From Actinomycetes bacterium (GTDB lineage Bacteria; Actinomycetota; Acidimicrobiia; Spongiisociales; UBA5794): a DNA stretch of 10,665 nucleotides. Below are positions 1 through 5,267 of this stretch, one piece after another. Position numbers and translations under genes: made by a program. Under the pieces are notes generated by a model. It searched no databases. It was given only the letters and a program-made list of their open reading frames with translations, and had not been told where the DNA came from. The DNA lies in assembly GCA_023336855.1 (NCBI GenBank), contig JAMBLK010000116.1, positions 1-10,665 of the forward strand, written 5' to 3'. How positions within the stretch are numbered: position 1 is the first letter of the stretch; every line of letters begins with the position of its first letter.

Positions 1-2340
1 CTGATGCTCGCCCTGTATCGCGCCGGCCGTCAGAGCGACGCCCTGAGGGCCTACCGGCGAGTATCGGAGATCCTCGGCGAGGAGCTCGGCATCGAACCCG
101 GACCCGAGCTCTACAACCTCGAAGAGCGCGTCCTCCTCCAGGACCCGTCGCTGGACCTCACCGACGACCCCGAGGCGCCGAAAACCAACCTCGACCGCGC
201 CGCGACCAGCTTCGTCGGGAGGCGACGCGAGATCGATCGGCTGATCGAGTTCGTCACCTCGCGGCCGTTGGTCACGCTCACCGGCCCCGGTGGCGCGGGC
301 AAGACGAGGCTCGCACGGGAGATCGGCAGGCGTGTGCTGCCCTCGTACACCGACGGCGTCTGGTTCGTCGATCTCTCGTCGATCCGGGACGACCGCCACG
401 TCGCGTTCGCAATCGCCGAGGCGCTCGGTATGACCGAGCAACCCGATGTCGCGGCCGTCGACGTCGTGGGGAACCACCTCACCCACCGGTCATTGCTCCT
501 CATCCTCGACAACTGTGAGCATGTCCTCGGGTCGACCTCGGCCGTCGTTCACTCGCTGCTCGCACAGTGCCCGCAGTTGACGATCCTGGCGACGAGCAGG
601 GAGCGGCTCGGCATCGAGGGGGAGACAACGTGGACCGTGCCGCCGTTGTCGTTCCCCGGGCGAGATGCGACGACGGTCGATCCCGGCGAACACGAAGCCG
701 TCGAACTGTTCGTCGAACGCGCCCGACTCGTCGTCACCGACTTCGAGTTGACGGAGCAGAACGCGCCGCACGTCGCCGCCGTCTGCCGGCGCCTCGACGG
801 GCTGCCGCTCGCCATCGAGCTCGCTGCGGCGAGGATCGGGCTGCTGACCCCGGCCGAGATCGAACAACGGCTCGCTGAGAGTTTCTCCCTCCTCGAACTT
901 CGCACCCGGTTCCGGCCGATCCGGCACGCCACCCTCGACGCCGCCGTCCGATGGAGCTACGACCTCCTCGACGACGACGAGCAGCGTCTCTTCGAGCGTC
1001 TTTCGGTGTTCGCCGGGGGTCTCCTGATCGACGACGTCGAGATCGTCTGCGCCGACGATCGGCTCCCACAAGAGCGCATCTTCGGAACGCTCTCCGGGCT
1101 CGTGGACAAGTCCCTCCTGACGGTGGACACGACGGTCGACCATCCCACCCGGTACTCGATGATCGAGTCGCTGCGAGCCTACGCGGCGGGCGCACTGGTG
1201 GAGAGCGGTGAACGAGACGCGGTTGCGGCACGCCACGCCGAGCGCTTCCTCGCCCTCGCGGAGGAGGCTGAGCCGGCGCTCCGCAGCGAGCGCCAACACG
1301 TGTGGCTCGGGCGTCTCGAAGCCGACCACGACAACCTCCGGGTCGCGTTCGACCGCTTCGTCGCCGACGGGCGGTTCGAAGAGGCGCTGCGGATCGGAAC
1401 CGCACTGCGGTGGTTCTGGAAGATGCACGACAACGTCGCCGAAGGCTCGGACCGCCTCCAGGTCGCCCTCGCCCACAGCAGTGACGTCTCTCCCACGGTC
1501 CGCTCGAGGGCACTGACGGCCGCCGCCGTGCTCAAGAGTGCCACGGACGTCGACACCGCCTACGAATTGCTCGTCGAGAGCGAGCGGGTCGCCGCGACCG
1601 CCGACGACGCGCTGTGCCGGGGGCTCTCGCTCGGGTGGATGGGGCTCCTGGACCGGATCAAGGGGGACCTCGACGCGTCCCGGGATCATCTCGACCGTGC
1701 ACTCCCTCTCGTCGAGGAGAGCGGGGAGGGCTGGGCCGAGTCCTTCGTGCTCGGTCATCAGGCGGTCCTCGCCCGTGAGCGGGGAGCGTTGGACGAAGCA
1801 CTCGAGCATCACGAACGCGCACGGGTGATCGGTGAGGTCGACGGGAACCCCCAGGACGCCGCGTGGAACATCGCGGGACTCGGCGTCGTACATCTCTATC
1901 GGGGCGACTTCGAAGACGCGGTCGTGTTGCTGGAGCGGTGCCTCGAGGTTCAGGACGAACTCGGGTTCGACTTCGAAACGGCGTCCGTGTTGATCCTGCT
2001 CGCGCTCGCGAAGTCCCGGACCGGCCTCCCCGACGACGCGTCGGTCCTGCTGGGCCGCGCCCACCGGATCGCAGGGAACCTCGGATCGACGCGACTCCTC
2101 GACGCCGTCTACCGGGCCAGGGCGACCGTCGCGAGCTCCCGGGACGATCCGACACGGGCAGCACAGCTCCTCGGTGCCTCTGCCCGCTTCCGATCCGACG
2201 AGGGGCTGTCGCGCAGCATGTTCCAGGCGTTCTACGAACTGGACGAGGAGCGGATCCGCGCGTCACTCGACGATGTCGCGTTCGACAACGCGTGGGAGTC
2301 GGGGATGGGCACGGAGATGCCGGACACGACGACGCTATGA
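1..2340 (+). CDS. BTAD / NB-ARC-like ATPase / TPR transcriptional regulator (SARP/AfsR-like), 5' end missing
   Basis: The reading frame is open from base 1, so the gene begins upstream; the ATG at 4 is an internal Met, not the start. Residues here are counted from that Met. Residues 1-45 are the end of a bacterial transcriptional activation domain (LMLALYRAGRQ, then ELGIEPGPEL). An AAA/NB-ARC-type NTPase follows: FVGRR at 70-74, Walker A GPGGAGKT at 94-101, Walker B LLLILDN at 164-170, ATSRE at 196-200 and GLPLA at 266-270. Residues ~430-690 are TPR-like helical repeats, and the end (AAQLLGASARFR, then an acidic helix) is typical of the family. Such proteins are cytoplasmic, nucleotide-controlled transcription regulators, usually with an N-terminal OmpR-type winged helix. 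That helix would lie outside the window, so the exact subclass is open. The target genes cannot be told from this sequence. Confidence 0.92.
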   Translation: MMLALYRAGRQSDALRAYRRVSEILGEELGIEPGPELYNLEERVLLQDPSLDLTDDPEAPKTNLDRAATSFVGRRREIDRLIEFVTSRPLVTLTGPGGAGKTRLAREIGRRVLPSYTDGVWFVDLSSIRDDRHVAFAIAEALGMTEQPDVAAVDVVGNHLTHRSLLLILDNCEHVLGSTSAVVHSLLAQCPQLTILATSRERLGIEGETTWTVPPLSFPGRDATTVDPGEHEAVELFVERARLVVTDFELTEQNAPHVAAVCRRLDGLPLAIELAAARIGLLTPAEIEQRLAESFSLLELRTRFRPIRHATLDAAVRWSYDLLDDDEQRLFERLSVFAGGLLIDDVEIVCADDRLPQERIFGTLSGLVDKSLLTVDTTVDHPTRYSMIESLRAYAAGALVESGERDAVAARHAERFLALAEEAEPALRSERQHVWLGRLEADHDNLRVAFDRFVADGRFEEALRIGTALRWFWKMHDNVAEGSDRLQVALAHSSDVSPTVRSRALTAAAVLKSATDVDTAYELLVESERVAATADDALCRGLSLGWMGLLDRIKGDLDASRDHLDRALPLVEESGEGWAESFVLGHQAVLARERGALDEALEHHERARVIGEVDGNPQDAAWNIAGLGVVHLYRGDFEDAVVLLERCLEVQDELGFDFETASVLILLALAKSRTGLPDDASVLLGRAHRIAGNLGSTRLLDAVYRARATVASSRDDPTRAAQLLGASARFRSDEGLSRSMFQAFYELDEERIRASLDDVAFDNAWESGMGTEMPDTTTL

Positions 2341-2344
2341 CGTG

Positions 2345-2950
2345 TTACAACCCGAGCTCGAGCCCCACAACGTAGTTGCGTAGCACCGGCATCGCGGTCA
2401 GCCGGTCGAAGAAGAACGCGTTCACGAGATTGGTCAGCCGGTTCGCCGCAGCCGCGACCGCCTCGGGCCGCTCGGGGTCTGTCGGTGTCTTCGAAACGGC
2501 CTTCCTCAGATCGACAAGACGTTCGACCACGTCGGCGTCGGCATCACCGTCGAGAGCCATGATCACCAGACGACACAGATCGTCGATCCGTTCCAGCGCG
2601 GCATCTCGGGTCGCCGTCGAAGGTGTCGGACCCAACCGGTGGATGGATCGAACGAGCGGAGGCACCTGGTAGAGGACCATTGCGGGAAGATCGAACACGC
2701 GCGCGATTTCGCGAGTCAGCCCCCGTTCGTCGCTCAATCGAAAGATGTCGTAGATCAGGACGGCCGCACGGGCGAAGTCCTTCGGTTCGCGGCCGACGAG
2801 TTCGCGAACCCGGTCTTCGAGTTCGACGACCTGCGCTTCTCTGACCGAGACGGAGACCGATTCGTCGAGGAGAATGAGCACGGTGTCCGGGCGTGCCGTC
2901 CTGCCGCGTGGGGTCGACCGGCCGGTGTCGTCGATGACGAGTCGCTTCAT
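2345..2950 (-). CDS. Unrecognised 201-residue helical protein
   Basis: I do not recognise this protein. From the ATG at 2950 it has 201 residues and ends in TAA at 2347-2345. It has no signal peptide or clear membrane segment. A short basic N-terminus (residues 9-20, rich in Arg, Ser and Thr) precedes a hydrophobic stretch TVLILLDES at 23-31. The rest looks mostly alpha-helical, with leucine- and valine-rich amphipathic segments (41-51, 60-70, 84-104, 119-134, 141-152, 164-200). The start is uncertain. ATG 2950 lacks a clear Shine-Dalgarno sequence, whereas an in-frame GTG at 3007-3005 follows a purine-rich GGAAGGGGG and would give 220 residues. It lies 97 bases downstream of the lipoprotein gene on the same strand, so co-transcription is plausible. 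Its 3' end faces the regulator at 1-2340 with a 4-base gap. That it is a real gene rests on the sustained, protein-like open frame. Confidence 0.6.
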   Translation of the reverse strand: MKRLVIDDTGRSTPRGRTARPDTVLILLDESVSVSVREAQVVELEDRVRELVGREPKDFARAAVLIYDIFRLSDERGLTREIARVFDLPAMVLYQVPPLVRSIHRLGPTPSTATRDAALERIDDLCRLVIMALDGDADADVVERLVDLRKAVSKTPTDPERPEAVAAAANRLTNLVNAFFFDRLTAMPVLRNYVVGLELGL

Positions 2951-3047
2951 GATGCCCGCATTCCGCTTTGTCGTGCCCGTCCCCGTACTTCGGTGCTCCT
3001 TCGGCACCGGGCCCCCTTCCTCTCTCCCCCCTGAGGGCCGGTGAGCG

Positions 3048-3989
3048 TTAGTAGCCCACCGGCCCCACGCATGTGAACGTCGCTTCGATCGACGTTGCCG
3101 GGTCGTTCTCCGCGGTCGCGGAGAAGCTCCCTGAGAACAACCACTCGTCATCGGTGATCCTCTGTGCTCGGTCGAGCACGAAGGCGCCGTCGATCTCTTG
3201 AAGATCCCACGTCTTCTCATCAAGTGCGGTGTCGACGGCGAAGACCCAGATCTGACCTTCGTACGTTCCCGGTTCGATACCCGTGTCGTAACTCGACACC
3301 GAGGACTCGAAGTCGGGGCCGCTCAGGTAGATCCCGATGGAGCCCGTCTCGAGCTCCCCGTACATGTCGCACGAGACCTCGAACATGTCGCTGAGCGTCT
3401 CGGTATAGGTCTCGCCTCCGAGCGTGATGATCTGGGTGGCGTGGTGCTGATCCTCCGAACCGATCGGGTTCTCGGGGTCTTTGTCGGTGCCGGTCACGAC
3501 TTCTTCGTCACCGGTGTCGCCTGCGATCTGTGATTCGATCTCCTCGTCCGTGTCGATCCCACACTCGTCCCGGATGAACACATCGACCCGCGTACCGGCC
3601 TTGTCGAGGGCGTCCGCCTCGTCGTCGGTGAACGGGAACTCCTCGGTGGGGTCCTTCGCCCACTCAGAGAGACGATCGCTCATGTCGACCAGGAGTTTGA
3701 GATCGTCGTTCAGCTCCGACGGAGCGGACGCGTTCATCTGCCGGTAGATCTTCGCGATGAGGGTGTACATCTCTTCGACGTCGAGATCCGGATCATCCGT
3801 GTCGATCGCATCGAGATCGTCGATGACGCTCTCGACGGTTCCACAGAAGCCCGATGCGCTGCCAGCCCCCTGAGCCGACACACCGGCGATCGTCGTCTCT
3901 GATCCGAGAGTATCCGTTTCGGATTCGGACCCGCTCGAACACGCCGCAGCAACGAGGGCCGCCGCGACGATGAGGACGAGTGCACGCAT
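3048..3989 (-). CDS. Acidic secreted lipoprotein of unknown function
   Basis: The 313-residue protein starts with a lipoprotein signal: M-R, a hydrophobic stretch LVLIVAAALVAAA, then Cys17 followed by SSG. It should be exported, lipidated and anchored on the outer face of the cytoplasmic membrane. The start at 3989 is chosen because AAGGAG lies 7 bases upstream (4002-3997) and the signal peptide begins right there; a TTG in the same frame at 4028 would add an unsuited N-terminus. After an acidic Ser/Thr/Gly linker (18-45), residues 46-145 form a helical domain with Cys49 and Cys143. A second acidic linker follows (146-182), then a C-terminal domain (185-313) of alternating hydrophobic strands with Cys207 and Cys307. 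Two disulfides, one per domain, are likely. I recognise no family, and no enzyme motif is visible. The very acidic composition suits a secreted protein, possibly of a marine or salt-tolerant host. Confidence 0.85.
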   Translation of the reverse strand: MRALVLIVAAALVAAACSSGSESETDTLGSETTIAGVSAQGAGSASGFCGTVESVIDDLDAIDTDDPDLDVEEMYTLIAKIYRQMNASAPSELNDDLKLLVDMSDRLSEWAKDPTEEFPFTDDEADALDKAGTRVDVFIRDECGIDTDEEIESQIAGDTGDEEVVTGTDKDPENPIGSEDQHHATQIITLGGETYTETLSDMFEVSCDMYGELETGSIGIYLSGPDFESSVSSYDTGIEPGTYEGQIWVFAVDTALDEKTWDLQEIDGAFVLDRAQRITDDEWLFSGSFSATAENDPATSIEATFTCVGPVGY

Positions 3990-3996
3990 CTGTGTT

Positions 3997-4002
3997 CTCC
4001 TT
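3997..4002 (-). promoter_or_regulatory. Ribosome binding site of the lipoprotein gene
   Basis: The minus strand reads AAGGAG, 7 bases before the ATG at 3989-3987. It settles the start in favour of the ATG that begins the signal peptide. A TTGACG lies at 4028-4023, but no -10 box is found at a fitting distance, so no promoter is called here. Confidence 0.75.
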
Positions 4003-4024
4003 GCCTGTTGCTCATACGGCCCCG

Positions 4025-4285
4025 TCAACTCGGGGACGCGGCGTCATCGTGCCATGGGCCCCCAAAGGCTCGCCAAAGGGGTCCCGGTGAACCGGCGACG
4101 GTCACCCGATCGGATGCTCTGTCACCGCCGCGTAGAGGAGCTCCCTGGTAAACAGTCGCGATGACTCCTCTGGGAGGGCAACGACCACTTCGGTGAACTG
4201 CGAATCCTGGCTCTTGTGGATCGTCATGGCGTGCACCGTGGTGTGGCCTCGGGTCCGGAATCGCCGGACACAAGAATCCCAGCCG
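4025..4285 (-). pseudogene. recD: Decayed recD 3'-end remnant (helicase motifs V-VI), frameshifted
   Basis: Read on the minus strand, this stretch encodes HTTVHAMTIHKSQ...SQFTEVVVALP...SS...TRELLY.AVT. That matches residues 542-583 of the complete RecD in this window, with five differences in 42 residues. After AVT the frame meets TGA at once. A single-base deletion (near 4120/4121, against 5399-5401 of the intact gene) explains this: in the next frame the match resumes as RAS..VT..G and runs to TGA at 4027-4025. The motif V glycine (KSQG) is Asp here, another sign of decay. Bases 4172-4246 match 5452-5526 with one mismatch. Beyond 4246 identity collapses, so the homologous start near 4285 is approximate and could be as late as 4246. 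It starts just after the Xre gene stop. A GTG frame overlapping that stop (GTGA at 4312-4309) runs through this stretch but is out of register with recD, so I do not call it a gene. Confidence 0.87.
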
Positions 4286-4308
4286 ACCGACTGCCGAACG
4301 ATCGAACG

Positions 4309-4617
4309 TCACCCGCTGCTCGGCGCTGGGGCCACGTCCACAAGCCGTAGCTTCAGGTTCAGAGAGCGACCAAGACGTGACAGCGTCTCTACCGTTGGAT
4401 TGCTCTCTCCCCGTTCGATGCGGCTGATCTCGCTCTGACCGATCCCACTCCTTGATGCCAACTCGACCTGTGTCAGCCCGGCGCGTTTTCGTGCAGTGAG
4501 AATCTGGTTGGCCAGACGAAACGCGTCGCTGTAGTCGTCAAGCATCTCGAGTTCTGCCTCATGGGCTGTGGCCCGGTTCGCCTCGACGTAGTCGTCGAAC
4601 GGTCGACCTTCGATCAT
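4309..4617 (-). CDS. Xre-family HTH protein, likely antitoxin of a HigBA/RelE-type module
   Basis: This 102-residue protein has a Cro/C1-type helix-turn-helix at residues 47-70 (GLTQVELASRSG, then SEISRIERG), followed by NPTVETLSRLGRSLNLKLRL, the usual C-terminal dimerisation and strand segment of Xre antitoxins. Residues 1-40 are an acidic helical region where toxin contacts often lie. The start at 4617 is chosen because AGAGG lies 8 bases upstream and a promoter at 4636-4664 ends just before it; the longer frame from ATG 4680 would begin upstream of that promoter. The gene lies downstream of a RelE/HigB-like toxin remnant on the same strand, which is the toxin-first HigBA order. It should bind its own promoter and possibly the missing toxin; autoregulation is inferred. 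Hand-counted GC is about 60%, against about 68% in a sampled stretch of recD, so it may have been acquired. A plain phage-type repressor is the alternative. Confidence 0.88.
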   Translation of the reverse strand: MIEGRPFDDYVEANRATAHEAELEMLDDYSDAFRLANQILTARKRAGLTQVELASRSGIGQSEISRIERGESNPTVETLSRLGRSLNLKLRLVDVAPAPSSG

Positions 4618-4627
4618 CTCGTACACC

Positions 4628-4636
4628 TCTACTAGA
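4628..4636. promoter_or_regulatory. Small perfect palindrome, candidate operator
   Basis: TCTACTAGA is a perfect inverted repeat (TCTA, one base, TAGA). It lies between the -10 box and the ribosome binding site of the Xre gene. A second symmetric element, ATAT-three bases-ATAT, lies in the promoter spacer (4646-4656). Either could be where the Xre protein represses its own gene. This is inferred from position only. Confidence 0.35.
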
Positions 4637-4664
4637 TTATGTCTTATATCCCATATCCCGTCAA
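4636..4664 (-). promoter_or_regulatory. Sigma-70-type promoter of the Xre gene
   Basis: On the minus strand, TTGACG (4664-4659) and CATAAT (4641-4636) are separated by exactly 17 bases. The distance from the -10 box to the ATG at 4617 is only 18 bases, so the leader is very short and holds just the AGAGG ribosome binding site. The 60 bases at 4621-4680 are about 43% GC, far below their surroundings. The -35 box contains the TGA that closes the toxin remnant's frame. HigBA modules often have a separate antitoxin promoter at the toxin's 3' end, and this fits that pattern. Confidence 0.65.
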
Positions 4665-4939
4665 GTAGAACGACCCCCAACCAGGCAGACCGGATCGTCC
4701 CGATTCCATGCGTCAGCGAACCAACCCCCTCCCGGGATCGTGCGCCCCTTCGTCTCTTCGCTCTTGAAGTCTCTCAGCCTCTTTCGGGCACGAAGGATCT
4801 CAGCACTCTGCTTCTTCTTCGATGGCCATCGCCCCTTGTCATATCCTCCGAGCAGCAGGATGCGTGTGACGCCGTAGGCATGGAAGAAGACGCGAAGCAG
4901 GACGCGTCTCTCTCTCAGATCAGCGGATCTCTCGCTTCT
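4661..4939 (-). pseudogene. RelE/HigB-like toxin remnant (C-terminal part, no start codon)
   Basis: The minus-strand frame between a TAG at 4942-4940 and a TGA at 4663-4661 has 92 codons but no ATG, GTG or TTG start in its first part. Residues 8-59 read LRERRVLLRVFFHAYG, then ILLLGGYDKG, PSKKKQSAEI, and ARKRLRDFK. This resembles the end of RelE/HigB (Gp49-like) toxins: a strand pair (RVFF, ILLLGG), a lysine-containing linker, then a basic helix of the type EI..ARKRL. Family members normally have about 100-120 residues with a further N-terminal half, which I cannot find in any frame upstream. The last ~30 residues, after KSEE, do not resemble the family and may be run-on after loss of the true stop. 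The toxin is probably dead, leaving the Xre protein as an orphan antitoxin. The family call rests on motif memory, not a search. Confidence 0.6.
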
Positions 4940-4980
4940 CTACTCGGGATGAAGCCGACGTGTGACAGATTCCTGTTCTC

Positions 4981-4999
4981 GAGCCGGGATTCTCGGCTC
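4981..4999. repeat. Inverted repeat, 6-bp stem and 7-base loop
   Basis: GAGCCG, seven bases, then CGGCTC: a perfect GC-rich stem. It lies about 270 bases past the recD stop. It could stall or end recCBD transcription, but no run of U follows on the minus strand, so a terminator role is weakly supported. Confidence 0.4.
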
Positions 5000-5193
5000 T
5001 TCGGATTTCAGGGGCGGGGTGTGTCGAGAATGCCGGTAGTCAGTCGGGTTCGGACCGTAGTGACGATGCACGGCTCGGAAGCCCTGCGGCCGGGGAATCC
5101 GCCCGGGCTCTGCGCGAGCACCTCGAGAGACCCGGAGCTTCAACCACGAACGTCGAGAAGTGGATCCCTCCCCTCGGATTCGGGGTCGTACTA

Positions 5194-5209
5194 CGCCATA
5201 CGTACGGCG
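5194..5209. repeat. Imperfect 16-bp palindrome centred on TACGTA
   Basis: CGCCATACGTACGGCG is symmetric except for one pair (positions 5 and 12). It lies about 60 bases downstream of the recD stop. A protein-binding or recombination site is possible, but nothing else supports either. Confidence 0.35.
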
Positions 5210-5267
5210 CACTACTGCCTGCTGTCTCCCCCGTCGAAGCCGACCCCGCCCATTTCCGCGATGGCGG

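Larger units (their letters stand above)
4940..5267. other. Spacer of 328 bases with no recognised gene
   Basis: This lies between the recD stop and the toxin remnant. Open frames cross it on both strands, but none shows a family resemblance or a good start with a ribosome binding site. It may hold the lost N-terminal half of the toxin in unrecognisable form. It contains a hairpin-forming inverted repeat at 4981-4999 and an imperfect palindrome at 5194-5209. I see no tRNA, promoter or T-tract terminator. Confidence 0.5.

Noticed and set aside
490..2064. A 524-codon open frame on the minus strand inside the BTAD regulator
   Set aside because: It is antisense to a well-supported ATPase/TPR gene and has no recognisable domain.
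2947..3144. A 65-codon minus-strand frame ending in ATGA with the 201-residue gene start
   Set aside because: Most of it lies in another frame over the 3' end of the lipoprotein gene, with arginine/glycine-rich composition typical of a shadow frame. The overlap could be real coupling but is not supported.
4025..4312. A 95-codon frame starting GTG and overlapping the Xre stop as GTGA
   Set aside because: Its first two thirds are out of register with the recD homology and only the last third is in register, as expected from a frameshifted pseudogene. The overlap is probably chance.
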